Below, piece after piece: positions 41,776 through 49,865 of a DNA stretch of 64,000 nucleotides. The first letter of the stretch is position 1. Every line of letters starts with the position of its first letter. The DNA comes from Mycobacterium sp. D16Q14. GTDB taxonomy: Bacteria; Actinomycetota; Actinomycetes; Mycobacteriales; Mycobacteriaceae. A program made the translations under genes and the position numbers. The DNA is taken from contig MAEX01000018.1 of NCBI GenBank assembly GCA_002013415.1, positions 1 through 64,000 of the forward strand, in the 5' to 3' direction. A model generated the notes under the pieces. It was not told the DNA's origin. It saw only the letters and a list, made by a program, of their open reading frames with translations, and made no database searches.

Positions 41776-42762
41776 GTGACAGAAGAAATCAGCAGTGACT
41801 ACGGCTCGGTCATCAACGGCGCCCAACGAGCGGGTGGTTCGCTTCCGACCGAGACCGGTGTCGGCCGTGCACCTGGTGTTGACCCCCGGCTGACCAGCGC
41901 TGTGGACGACACAGCGGCGCAGGCCCGCAACGGGCGCAACAAGGTGTCCGACCGCGGCGAGAAGACGTCGAAGTACACCAAGGGGCTGCGGGACATTCAG
42001 GAACGTGGCGGGCGCGATGTTCAAGGCACAGGCAAGGGGTCGGACAGCGGTGGTATGGGTGCACGGTCATCGATGCCGACCATGCCCCAAGTCCCGCAGC
42101 AGGCTTCGGCACCCCAGCCGCAAGCCTCTGCCCCGATGTCTCAGCCTCCGTCAGCGCCTTCGGTCCCACCGCCATCCGGGTTGTCGAGCATCGATCCGAA
42201 GGTGCTCGAAGCGTTGGTCAAGGCGGTCAAGGAACGCCAGGCCGAACTCGGCCCCGACGCATTCCCGCCAGAGGGATCACCGGGCAGTCCGCAACGGCCT
42301 CAGCCGCTTGATGTTTCACAGGTGTCTTTGCAGAAGTACCCCAGCGGTGTGCTGTCGCCGGGCCAGACGGCGGACGTCATCGATCAAGCCCTCACCATCA
42401 ACGGCATTCCGAATGATCCGCAGCTGCGTGCGCAATGGCAAGAGCTGTATCAGCACATGGCCGACAATGAATCGTCTCGAAATCCGAACTCGGGCAACAA
42501 CGATGACACCAACGCTACTGGCTCGATCCAGGAAGATGGATTCCATGAAGGCTCCAGCCGCGGCATGTGGCAGTGCATTCCGAAGACCTTCGCGGCATAT
42601 CACATGGGCGGGACTTCGAACAGCATCTTCGACCCGGTCGCCAGCGCCGCTGCGTCGATGAATTACGTCATGCAGACCTACCACGTGTCACCCGACGGTG
42701 CCGGCCTGGCAGGGTTCATGGCGCGCCAGGGAGTCGGCACTGGCAGCTACCAGGGATACTGA
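41776..42762 (+). CDS. Lysozyme-like (transglycosylase) enzyme with type VII-like leader
   Basis: The N-terminal 100 residues (GVDPRLTSAVDDTAAQARNG) are homologous to the leader of the NlpC/P60 protein at 18045. After a Pro/Gln linker, the C-terminal domain (ADNESSRNPNSGNNDD, with the presumed catalytic Glu near residue 233, then GSSRGMWQCIPKTFAAYHMG and VASAAASMNYVMQTYHVS) is the SLT/lysozyme-like fold seen in phage tape-measure and actinobacterial transglycosylases. It would cut glycan strands, complementing the endopeptidase of the other block. The GTG at 41776 has GAAGGA upstream; it lies 19 bp after the large secreted protein. Confidence 0.82.
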   Translation: MTEEISSDYGSVINGAQRAGGSLPTETGVGRAPGVDPRLTSAVDDTAAQARNGRNKVSDRGEKTSKYTKGLRDIQERGGRDVQGTGKGSDSGGMGARSSMPTMPQVPQQASAPQPQASAPMSQPPSAPSVPPPSGLSSIDPKVLEALVKAVKERQAELGPDAFPPEGSPGSPQRPQPLDVSQVSLQKYPSGVLSPGQTADVIDQALTINGIPNDPQLRAQWQELYQHMADNESSRNPNSGNNDDTNATGSIQEDGFHEGSSRGMWQCIPKTFAAYHMGGTSNSIFDPVASAAASMNYVMQTYHVSPDGAGLAGFMARQGVGTGSYQGY

Positions 42763-42817
42763 TAGTCAACGGGTGCGCCAGCCGCATATCCGAATGCCAC
42801 GACGGAGAGGAACCACC

Positions 42818-43000
42818 TTGTTCGGCAAGAAGAAAGAGAAGCGACGCGATGGCTTATCTGCGTCGACCTCGTCCAGCTCACGCGATGCGTACACCCCGTA
42901 CAGCTACTACGACGACGGCGGAAGTTACGGCGGGTCCGACACCTCCAGTTCATCGAGCTGCGATTCATCATCGGTCTCCTGCGACGGTGGCAGTTTCTGA
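42818..43000 (+). CDS. Small Ser/Tyr/Gly-rich protein (60 aa)
   Basis: A basic start (FGKKKEKRRDG) is followed by a low-complexity Ser/Asp/Tyr/Gly tail with two cysteines (SSCDSSSVSCDGGSF). The same frame could start at an ATG at 42794. TTG 42818 is chosen for its GAGAGG box. The tail resembles short disordered C-termini found in phage and plasmid proteins. No family is recognised. Confidence 0.5.
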   Translation: MFGKKKEKRRDGLSASTSSSSRDAYTPYSYYDDGGSYGGSDTSSSSSCDSSSVSCDGGSF

Positions 43001-43119
43001 ACTCCGCGATACCCCCGCAGAGCGCCCCGGCTGGTTGATCCGCCGGGGTGTTTTGCATCTGCTGTGTCCGTCGCGCCGCGGTGAAGGCGCGCGCACAGGC
43101 AAGCCCCATCATCCGCGCC

Positions 43120-43596
43120 ATGATCACTACGGCTAGGACGCCGCAGACCTCGCAGAGCACCCCCGTCACCGCTCAGATCGACGCCGGCACGGCGACCAAA
43201 CTGCGCTGGGCTGCGATTCGGCCCAATGATGTGGACGACACCCTGTGCCGCTACCTGGGAGATACCGATCCCACGGCGCTGCACCTGGGAGTGAGTATCG
43301 ATGGGGAGTTGGTAGGGGCGATCTCGTGCGTGCCGGACGCGCTCGTCCTCGACGGGGTCATGTACCCGTGGCGCCGGCGGGGGTTCTGCATCCTGCCAGC
43401 CCGCCGTGGAATAGGCACTGGCCGATGGTTCTACGGTGCGTTCCTGGCCGAAATCACCGAGCGGGCCATGATTCCGGCCTGGGGCACCAGCCGCGAGGAC
43501 CTCGTCCCGTTCTACGCCAGCTTCGGGCTACGGGCGACGGATAACGTGGTGGACTTCCCTGGGACAGGGCTACACCGGGTGTGCCTGTACCCCTGA
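43120..43596 (+). CDS. GNAT family N-acetyltransferase (158 aa)
   Basis: The GNAT pattern is clear: strand LHLGVSIDGELVGAISCVPD, then RRRGFCILPARRGIGTGRWF, where R-R-G-I-G-T-G is the acetyl-CoA pyrophosphate loop, then a helix and the closing segment DLVPFYASFGLRAT. The substrate is unknown. It is convergent with the ADP-ribosyltransferase-like gene 11 bp away, with no terminator visible between them. Confidence 0.82.
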   Translation: MITTARTPQTSQSTPVTAQIDAGTATKLRWAAIRPNDVDDTLCRYLGDTDPTALHLGVSIDGELVGAISCVPDALVLDGVMYPWRRRGFCILPARRGIGTGRWFYGAFLAEITERAMIPAWGTSREDLVPFYASFGLRATDNVVDFPGTGLHRVCLYP

Positions 43597-43607
43597 CGAC
43601 GTGACTT

Positions 43608-44486
43608 CTAGAGGTCCTCGCGCCACCGGAAAGGAAACTCGGCCCTCAGTTGATCGCCGAGCTGCGTGATCTTCGACTCTGACCGTTTTGGCCAGATCAC
43701 ATTCGCAGGCGACCATGGCGGTGCGATGTAACGCGGCCCGTCTGGGTCAGTCGACTGGACAGGAGGGTCGTGTCGTTCGACGCGCACGTCCAGGTCCGGT
43801 GTCTCCGGATCTTCGCACCTAAACCCCTGTGCGCGTGCCTCCCGAGCCGTGCGCTGCGCTCGCCGAAACCATGCCCTCAACGCTTCGTCGACGTCGCCGA
43901 TCTCGACCTCGGCGACGTCACGCAGGAGCTCGGGACGCACAAGCACCTCGTACTCGGCGAGGTTGAACCGGCGAAGATCCACGAGCACCGCGTCGCGTGG
44001 CGCTACCGCTCGATAGACGTTATGGACCGCCCCCGTTCTCGACGCGCGGTGGGCGAACCACACCGCGGTGTTCCGATCCACAGTCCAAGACAAAGCCTCT
44101 ACCCGATCCTCCGGGCAGCCTCTGAATACCTCGATCTGGCGCAGGTTGGAGGGCAGTGCCATGTCCAGATCTGGTGCAGCGGAGCAAGCTTGCTCGAACG
44201 CCTGACGCCATGCTTCTTGTTTCAGGTGCAAGGATGGAACACTCGTCTCAACCCAAGCGTGTGCCAGCCCCTCCATCAACCGCAGCGCTCCATCCGGTCC
44301 ATCGAACCAATCGTTGGCCGCGGCGTCGAATACGGCGAATGCGTACTCCCCGGGCGTTGTTTCAGCGGGTATTACTCCGGCCTGGCGCAACACATCACGG
44401 GCGCGAAGCACCTTCTCGGCTTCTGAGATGTAACGGGACTCGCCGCGCGCAGGAGTGAACAATCCTCGGTTGGCATCGGCCAGCAT
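43608..44486 (-). CDS. ADP-ribosyltransferase-like protein (292 aa)
   Basis: The middle of the protein fits an R-S-E-type mono-ADP-ribosyltransferase fold: EVFRGCPEDR (Arg), then ALSWTVDRNTAVWFAHRASR (S-W-T in place of S-T-S, then the W-F-A helix), and NLAEYEVLVRPELL (Glu-x-Glu). The same pattern is seen in uncharacterised phage and actinobacterial proteins. It would transfer ADP-ribose from NAD to a protein or nucleic acid. No signal peptide is present, so it acts inside the cell. The ATG at 44486 is used. With the PARP at 49897 this gives the element two NAD-dependent modifying enzymes. Confidence 0.68.
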   Translation of the reverse strand: MLADANRGLFTPARGESRYISEAEKVLRARDVLRQAGVIPAETTPGEYAFAVFDAAANDWFDGPDGALRLMEGLAHAWVETSVPSLHLKQEAWRQAFEQACSAAPDLDMALPSNLRQIEVFRGCPEDRVEALSWTVDRNTAVWFAHRASRTGAVHNVYRAVAPRDAVLVDLRRFNLAEYEVLVRPELLRDVAEVEIGDVDEALRAWFRRAQRTAREARAQGFRCEDPETPDLDVRVERHDPPVQSTDPDGPRYIAPPWSPANVIWPKRSESKITQLGDQLRAEFPFRWREDL

Positions 44487-44561
44487 CCGCCTATTGTGCG
44501 TTGCATGGGTGATTAGCGCGGCGGTTCGTGCGGATGTGTGTACGAAGTGGGCTTGAGTCCG

Positions 44562-45101
44562 TTACCGGCCGGCCCGACTACGCCGGCGGCTGCCACTTCC
44601 CGGCTTCGGCGCACCGACTGCGCCTGTAGACCCTCCGAATTCGATGGCGCCGCGGGTGGCCAGTTGATCGGCGAGCTCGTTGCCTTCGTGTCCGGCGTGA
44701 CCCTTCACCCAGCGCCAGTCGATGTCGAAGCGCGCTGCTGCTGCATCGAGCTGCTGCCACAGGTCGGCGTTCTTGACTGGCGCCTTCGCTGACGTCTTCC
44801 AGCCGTTGCGCTTCCATCCTGAGATCCAGCTGGTGATGCCGTTACGAACGTACTGGCTGTCGGTCCAAAGCTGGACCTGATACGGCGTAGTGATCGCTTC
44901 CAGCGCCTTGATCGCTGCGGTCAGCTCCATGCGGTTGTTGGTGGTACCAGGCTCGCCGCCGAAGAGCTGCTTTTCGCGATCGCCGAAACGGAGCACAGCT
45001 CCCCATCCGCCAGGTCCGGGGTTTCCATGACATGCGCCGTCGGTGTAGATGGTGATGATCTGCGTGGAGGTGTCGCTGATGTCAGTAATGGCTACTCCCA
45101 A
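44562..45101 (-). CDS. rnhA: Ribonuclease HI
   Basis: This is a complete 179-aa RNase HI. The catalytic set is Asp21 ([11 protein letters not shown]), Glu58 (NNRMELTA), Asp80 (LWTDSQYV) and Asp144 (GNELADQLA), with the His-loop [10 protein letters not shown]. It hydrolyses RNA in RNA-DNA hybrids, for example replication primers or R-loops. The C-terminus has a 25-residue basic tail (SRRRSRAGR) that may bind nucleic acid. No good ATG exists; TTG 45101 is the best start. It may serve replication from the primase-polymerase at 53183. Confidence 0.95.
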   Translation of the reverse strand: MGVAITDISDTSTQIITIYTDGACHGNPGPGGWGAVLRFGDREKQLFGGEPGTTNNRMELTAAIKALEAITTPYQVQLWTDSQYVRNGITSWISGWKRNGWKTSAKAPVKNADLWQQLDAAAARFDIDWRWVKGHAGHEGNELADQLATRGAIEFGGSTGAVGAPKPGSGSRRRSRAGR

Positions 45102-45130
45102 GGTTTTTCATCGATCTACGGCCCTTCGAG

Positions 45131-46192
45131 CTAAACGGTCTTGAATTTCAGCTGCGCGGTCACGCACTCGGGCGCTTCCACGTCGCTGCGTTCTCCCAGA
45201 TACACCGGCTGAACCAGTGCAGGAGCGGCGTAGAGATAGCGCACCTCGACCACCGCGCCGATCGATGGAACGTCGTGGTTCGGCGGGATGGTCACGTTAC
45301 CCACCGGCTGCCAGCCATCCTCACCGAGCAGACTCAGACCCACGCTGCGCTGCGTGTTGATCGCGGTCACGAGTGCACTCAGCGTCGCGACGAACTTGAA
45401 TTTGAGCTGCGGTCCGCCACTGTTGGGGCGCCCGGGCGTGAAAGGTGCGTCCCACAGCTTGAATACGACACCCTCGGCGCCGTCTGCTTTGAGAGTCGCA
45501 AGGCGCTGTGCCTTGTCAGCCGCGCCAGCCCAGCAGTCCACGAAGCTGATGTGTGGCCCACACCCGGCGAGCAGATCAATCAGAGCGGCGTAGCGCTCGC
45601 GGTAGGGCTTGTCGCGCAAATCATCGCCACCGCAGCTGAGCAGATCGAAGGCTAAGAGTCGGTCGCCGATAACCTCACCGTCGAGGACGAAATCGCCATC
45701 CAAACCCTGGGCGGCTAAAACGATCGGATCGGCTACTCCGACCACCAGGCCGAGCTTGTTGACGGCCTGACCAACGCCGCCAGACTTGCGGAGCATCAGA
45801 CGGCGGCCATCAAACTTCTGCTGCATACACCAAGCAGGATCGCTGACGATTCGGGAAACGTCAGCTTCGTCGGCGACGTTGAGCAACTGCGGCAGAAGGC
45901 CGGAGACCTGACCAGCAGCTGTCGTGTGCTGGTATGGCGTGCCATCTTCGCCAGCGGTGTATCCCTTGGCCTGCTTGTCGTTCACCAGCTTCTCGAAAAT
46001 CCGCACTGCCGCTGGAAAGTCGACCGGAGTTGTTGTCTTGGTGCCGGTGCTGAGAGCCGAGCCGCGCCGCCCGTAAGAGAAGTTGACAACGAATCCGGCG
46101 TCACGCGCTTCAAGCCGCACGTGATATTCCTTGTCGCTGGCCCCGTTCCGGTAGTAGAGGCTCGCCGCTCGGGGCTCGGCAATCGTTGTCAT
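45131..46192 (-). CDS. WGR-domain ATP-dependent DNA (or RNA) ligase
   Basis: This 353-aa protein has an N-terminal WGR-type domain (YGRRG at residues 40-44) followed by a covalent nucleotidyltransferase domain. The adenylation lysine is Lys126 in motif I (KFDGRR). LDGEV (170-174) and AFDLL form motif III/IIIa, AEGVVFKL is motif IV, and LKFKF (263-267) is motif V. The end (IPPNHDVPSIGAVVEVRYLY) looks like the OB domain of ligases. WGR domains bind broken DNA ends in PARPs. The ATG at 46192 has AGGA upstream. Regulon site 3 lies 37 bp before the start. Confidence 0.88.
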   Translation of the reverse strand: MTTIAEPRAASLYYRNGASDKEYHVRLEARDAGFVVNFSYGRRGSALSTGTKTTTPVDFPAAVRIFEKLVNDKQAKGYTAGEDGTPYQHTTAAGQVSGLLPQLLNVADEADVSRIVSDPAWCMQQKFDGRRLMLRKSGGVGQAVNKLGLVVGVADPIVLAAQGLDGDFVLDGEVIGDRLLAFDLLSCGGDDLRDKPYRERYAALIDLLAGCGPHISFVDCWAGAADKAQRLATLKADGAEGVVFKLWDAPFTPGRPNSGGPQLKFKFVATLSALVTAINTQRSVGLSLLGEDGWQPVGNVTIPPNHDVPSIGAVVEVRYLYAAPALVQPVYLGERSDVEAPECVTAQLKFKTV

Positions 46193-46228
46193 GGCGGTCC
46201 TGTCCACTATCTCGCACGCTCGATCCGA

Positions 46229-46243
46229 TCTCTATTTTAGAGA
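46229..46243 (-). promoter_or_regulatory. Regulon palindrome, site 3 (WGR-ligase)
   Basis: TCTCTATTTTAGAGA, identical to site 1 in all 15 positions, 37 bp upstream of the WGR-ligase start. Confidence 0.8.
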
Positions 46244-46293
46244 CTAACGTGGCGGGCCGACACTGCGCAACTCAATCTCGCAGCCCGCAGCGA

Positions 46294-46746
46294 TCAGCCA
46301 GTCCACCCAGGAACAACGGTGGTCGGGATACCCAGCTCGTGCCACAGGGCGATGATGGCCGGATTGTCATCGACGCAGTGCACGACGCTATGCCCCTGGT
46401 CGCTGGTGAGGATGCGATGGATATCACGCTTGACATCGATGTCCGGTCGAATGTCACTGTCGCCCCGCATGAACGGCCCCAGATATGGCACCGGCATGCA
46501 CCGATTCAGCCAGGCGCGGGTGGCAGCTTCTCACTGGTACATGCGCGCGGTGACAACGAGAATGGTTCGGCCGGAACCGTAGTGGCGCCGGACCTCGTCG
46601 AGCACGGCACGATGGGGCGGGCAATTCGACGCTGCTTCATGGAACGCGGCGAAGTCTTTGCGCTTCCCGGTGACTAGATGGCGTATTTCTGACACGTCGC
46701 ACAACGTTCCATCGACGTCGACGATGACGGCCCCGATGGTGCTCAT
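46294..46746 (-). pseudogene. Pnkp-like polynucleotide 3'-phosphatase interrupted by an in-frame TGA
   Basis: The reading frame from ATG 46746 encodes a HAD phosphatase like the C-terminal domain of T4 polynucleotide kinase: VIVDVDGTLCD (motif I), ILVVTARMYQ (motif II), then PFMRGDSDIRPDIDVKRDIH and VVHCVDDNPAIIALWHELGI. A TGA at 46531-46533 cuts the frame just after motif II, yet the same frame continues intact for 78 codons with all remaining motifs. A single TGG-to-TGA change would explain it. The product would remove 3'-phosphates to prepare ends for a ligase such as the one next door. The start overlaps the previous stop (ATGA). Confidence 0.78.
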
Positions 46747-47002
46747 GTCGCGCTGGCCGGAAATAGTCGGGCGACTGCCTCATCGGCGATCCGTTGCGCT
46801 CCCCAAACGCCTTCGGTGCCGTCGACCCAGTCTTGTTCGAGGACTCGGCCACAGGAACCGTATTCGATAGACCAGTGATACCCCGCGGATTTTCTTGCTC
46901 CCAATCGGTTTCGTAGTCGACATAGACGGCGAAACGGTCATGTAGATCGCGCCGGTACACAGTGCGTCCACTCAGACTGGGGATCAGCTTCCACTCGCCC
47001 AT
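46743..47002 (-). pseudogene. Hypothetical gene with a one-base frameshift
   Basis: From ATG 47002 (5 bp after the upstream stop) the frame reads MGEWKLIPSLSGRTVYRRDL and on to DYETDWEQE. It then becomes non-coding in character. A one-base shift at the AAAA run near 46905-46908 restores a frame reading YHWSIEYGSCGRVLEQDWVD, TEGVWGAQRIADEAVARLF and a stop that overlaps the phosphatase start (ATGA). The restored protein is about 87 aa. No family is recognised. It is the second of two adjacent damaged genes. Confidence 0.6.
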
Positions 47003-47006
47003 GCCG

Positions 47007-47688
47007 CTAAGCCGCCGGTTGAGCCAACGCGCCGACATCAGCCATCTTCAGCGCGCTGAACACCGCTGCGGGGTTGTAGTCGAAGCTCAGAGGGCCGTCC
47101 TTCGGGTGGTTGAACACAATCTCCACCACCGCGTCATTGGTCGCCACGGCGAACACCTCCATCCAGGTGTCGGCGGTCTCGATCAAGGCGTGCGCCTGGG
47201 TAGGGTCCAGCACCGAGGTGCCAACAGCCGCGTTGCGGAATTGATCGGCCCGCTCGGGTGCCGTCTTGCATGCGTCGAGATAGCGTCGATACGCGGCCAA
47301 AGCATGGCTGGCAGCGTCGACACCTGGATAGGTGGCAGCAGCGATCGATCCTTCCCATCCGGCGGCGTCCCCTTGTGGGTTCAGCCATGCGAAATAGGTT
47401 GGCGATGTTGCTTGCGCACGAGAACCCAAGTCACCTGCGGGCGGCTGCCGGTCAACAGAGCAGCGAACGACACCTTCGAGCGCGCCGATGGTGGTGTCAT
47501 GTCCCGTGACAGGTCCCCACTTAGCGGTTCCAGCCAGCGGCAACGCTGCTGTGTTCACAACGCTGTACGCCTGGGTGGGCGCCCAGGGCCATGAGGGCTC
47601 AGCGTGCGCGGCAACCGGCACCGCCGAGAAGGCGGCAACAGCCAAAGCCACAGCGGATGTACGAACGAATTGGCGAGTGCTGTTCATG
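47007..47688 (-). CDS. Secreted protein with Sec signal peptide (226 aa)
   Basis: The N-terminus is a classical Sec signal (RTSAVALAVAAFSAVPVAAH, with probable cleavage after AHA). The mature domain starts with Trp/Pro-rich EPSWPWAPTQ and ends with AVFSALKMADVGALAQPAA. Two cysteines (VVRCSVD, YLDACKTAP) may form a disulfide. The fold resembles mycobacterial LpqN/PknH-sensor-like exported domains, without certainty. The ATG at 47688 is preferred to the longer frame. It ends 4 bp before the frameshifted gene. Confidence 0.65.
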
Positions 47689-47822
47689 CCGGTGACGGTA
47701 GTTAGAAACGGCACCCGTACCCCTGATGCGGCGCGTCCACCGCTGATGATCTCGCAGATATTCACTGCACACTGATCAATCCAGCCGCGTTGCACCAACG
47801 AAAGCTGCTGACCTCACCCGGA

Positions 47823-48065
47823 TCACGAACGGAAATTCTGCGACGCCACAGCGCTGACAGGGTGCAGCTGGTTGTACCGCTCCCAGTTGCATGGCGGACT
47901 TGCGGATCCGCCGTTGGCTTTGTCAATCGCAAGAACACACGTGACCGTTGCGCCGTCCTCGAGTGTCACCTTCCGAGGAGAAGTATCGATCTGGGTGGTG
48001 GCGGCACAGCTCGCCAGCACCGCAACGATGGCCGCCGCCAGGACAGCTACGGGGAGAAACTTCAT
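47823..48065 (-). CDS. Small lipoprotein (80 aa)
   Basis: The signal segment MKFLPVAVLAAAIVAVLASC ends with a lipobox (LASC), then a roughly 60-aa mature part (VTLEDGATVTCVLAIDKANG, then CNWERYNQLHP) with two cysteines that may pair. The ATG at 48065 has AAGGATCC upstream. Regulon palindrome site 4 lies 35 bp before it, in the interval shared with the divergent basic protein. No family is recognised. It may monitor or protect the envelope when the regulon is on. Confidence 0.75.
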   Translation of the reverse strand: MKFLPVAVLAAAIVAVLASCAATTQIDTSPRKVTLEDGATVTCVLAIDKANGGSASPPCNWERYNQLHPVSAVASQNFRS

Positions 48066-48100
48066 TGTCGGATCCTTCGGCATTGAGTACAGTGCAATCT

Positions 48101-48115
48101 TCTCTAAAATGGAGA
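48101..48115. promoter_or_regulatory. Regulon palindrome, site 4 (divergent promoters)
   Basis: TCTCTAAAATGGAGA (reverse complement TCTCCATTTTAGAGA) has one mismatch to the consensus. It sits between the leftward lipoprotein (start 48065) and the rightward basic protein (start 48174) and could control both. Confidence 0.72.
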
Positions 48116-48173
48116 GCGTGAAACTGGCTCGTGAAAGCAAGCGAGCCGCGAGGACACGCGGAAGGATGCAGAC

Positions 48174-48377
48174 ATGGCCACAGCCCGCATGCGCTTTGGC
48201 CCTGCGCTTGCGCCAACACTCAACACGGGCACGGGTTCACACGAGTACGTGGCCAAGATGCAGGGACTGCGTCGAAGCGGTGCCGCAGGTACCCATAGGT
48301 CGAAGGCCACCAAACGTGCCCGTACCCGCTCCTCGGCGCGCGGTCGTGCCGTCCGCCGCGACATCGCCGCTGGCTAG
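48174..48377 (+). CDS. Small highly basic protein (67 aa)
   Basis: The protein has more than a dozen Arg/Lys residues, concentrated in the second half (HRSKATKRARTRSSARGRAV). It is strongly nucleic-acid-binding in character and resembles histone-like tails. The ATG at 48174 has AAGGA upstream. It is divergent from the lipoprotein across regulon site 4 and convergent with the ATPase ending at 48385. No family is recognised. Confidence 0.6.
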   Translation: MATARMRFGPALAPTLNTGTGSHEYVAKMQGLRRSGAAGTHRSKATKRARTRSSARGRAVRRDIAAG

Positions 48378-48384
48378 AGGTTGC

Positions 48385-49650
48385 TTATTCGTACTCGCCG
48401 TTGTACGCCCAAATCTCTGGATTTTCTGACATGAACAGCCCGGGTGCGCGGCGGATGATCGGGCGAGGGAACCGCTTCTGCTTTACCTCCTCGATGATGC
48501 CTTTGGGGTCACCGCCTGAGTAGAAGCTGGTGAAGCCTGGTTGCGATACGGCCTCGGCAATATCAGCCCGCAGCCTCTGGATTGCCTGTTCGTTGGGACT
48601 GGGCGGCGAACTCATGTCGCACGTAATAGCCCCCCATATGCCGTAACCCTCCAGTTCATAGCCGGCCTCCGAGATCCCTGAGACATCCAGCTGGGCATGC
48701 TGCGGGATCAACTGGCATCCCTCGAAGAGCCCGGCTCGCGTGGCCGGATCCGCCCGCGGGTTCAGGCCTTTGTGGTGCCTCTCGGTGAGTCGGTAGGGTC
48801 GGCCGGAATCAATCGGCGAGGTTCCTGCTGGAAGGTCAGACATACACAATCCAGCCTCCCGGACTCCCGAAGTGCAGAACATCCAATCATCTTGAGGTAC
48901 AGCTGCATTGGGGAGCGTTCCTCCCCGAAGATTCACGTGCTGGGAGTCGGTAAGCATGCGCCGCGGAAGCACGCGGGGCGCAGCTGTAGCTGCGGTGTAG
49001 AAGACCCGGGTGCCCGCGCCAGTGATGCTGCGCTCAGCGAAGCGCCAACTGTTCTCATTGCCCGGAAGGATCCGGTCCGCATCGTCGATGAAGACCAGTA
49101 GATTCTTCACACGCAGCCAGCCGACTCCGTCTGGGTTGTCGTGCGCCAGAATCTGGACACGCTCGGACAGGTGGGAAACCCTCGAGCAGATCGGCGCCCC
49201 GGCCTCAGCTATCAGGACTAGGGCAGTGTCGTGGGGGGACGTGACCGAAGCAGCTTGCTCAATAAGTGCATGCAACATGGTGGTCTTGCCGGAGTTGGCT
49301 CCGCCTGAAATGCCGACGCCCGTCACAACGCCGCCGGTCGCGGCGAAAACGGGTCCCCCCTCGAAGAGCATGGTCGCGACGAGAGCAGACACACCACTAC
49401 TGGAGTCCGAGGCTGGCACCGTCCAGCGATCGAAAGCAATGCGCGAGGGCAGCGGTCGCACGCCCAGGCACAGGCTGCCGAAGTCACGCAAGGCGTGGTC
49501 GTAGTGCCGAAGCAATGAAGGCATCAGATCGTTGACGCTCGGAGCGCCAGAGGCGATCTGCTTGTCGCGTATGTCGCGCGCGGCGTTTAGGGAAAGATTC
49601 CAGGCCGCCGCCAGTTCCTTGGCGTAGCGGTCGTTCTTGGTAGTGGACAT
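48385..49650 (-). CDS. FtsK/EccC-like P-loop ATPase (421 aa)
   Basis: A P-loop ATPase with Walker A GISGGANSGKTTMLHAL (about residue 117) and Walker B NLLVFIDDADRI. The arrangement, with a strand and GVGI before the P-loop and a sensor-like TAATAAPRVLPRRML after it, resembles one FtsK/SpoIIIE/EccC ATPase domain. There is no transmembrane segment. It lacks the usual FtsK translocation motifs and is much shorter than conjugative TraB/FtsK pumps. It could drive DNA or protein transfer, or be an EccC-type adaptor for the secreted proteins. The ATG at 49650 is used. Confidence 0.72.
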   Translation of the reverse strand: MSTTKNDRYAKELAAAWNLSLNAARDIRDKQIASGAPSVNDLMPSLLRHYDHALRDFGSLCLGVRPLPSRIAFDRWTVPASDSSSGVSALVATMLFEGGPVFAATGGVVTGVGISGGANSGKTTMLHALIEQAASVTSPHDTALVLIAEAGAPICSRVSHLSERVQILAHDNPDGVGWLRVKNLLVFIDDADRILPGNENSWRFAERSITGAGTRVFYTAATAAPRVLPRRMLTDSQHVNLRGGTLPNAAVPQDDWMFCTSGVREAGLCMSDLPAGTSPIDSGRPYRLTERHHKGLNPRADPATRAGLFEGCQLIPQHAQLDVSGISEAGYELEGYGIWGAITCDMSSPPSPNEQAIQRLRADIAEAVSQPGFTSFYSGGDPKGIIEEVKQKRFPRPIIRRAPGLFMSENPEIWAYNGEYE

Positions 49651-49865
49651 TGCACGGTCCTTGTCGTCTCGTGCACGTCCCGCGCTCGTGCGGGTTCTCT
49701 TCCTGGCGTCCTCGGTGAGGAAACTTGGCCGGGCGAGTGCCGCAACGCGGGTGCGGTCCCAGATCCCGGAGCACGCACCCAGGTCGGTGCGCTGACGAAG
49801 AAGGTAGATCCCCGAGGAGTGTCGTCCTTTCGCAGGCGCGAAAACCTGTCAGACCCCTCTGCTAT

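Noticed and set aside
48385-49650. Full FtsK/TraB conjugative pump
   Set aside because: Only one ATPase domain of 421 aa is present, with no membrane segment and no gamma-like DNA-reading domain, so the call is kept as FtsK/EccC-like.
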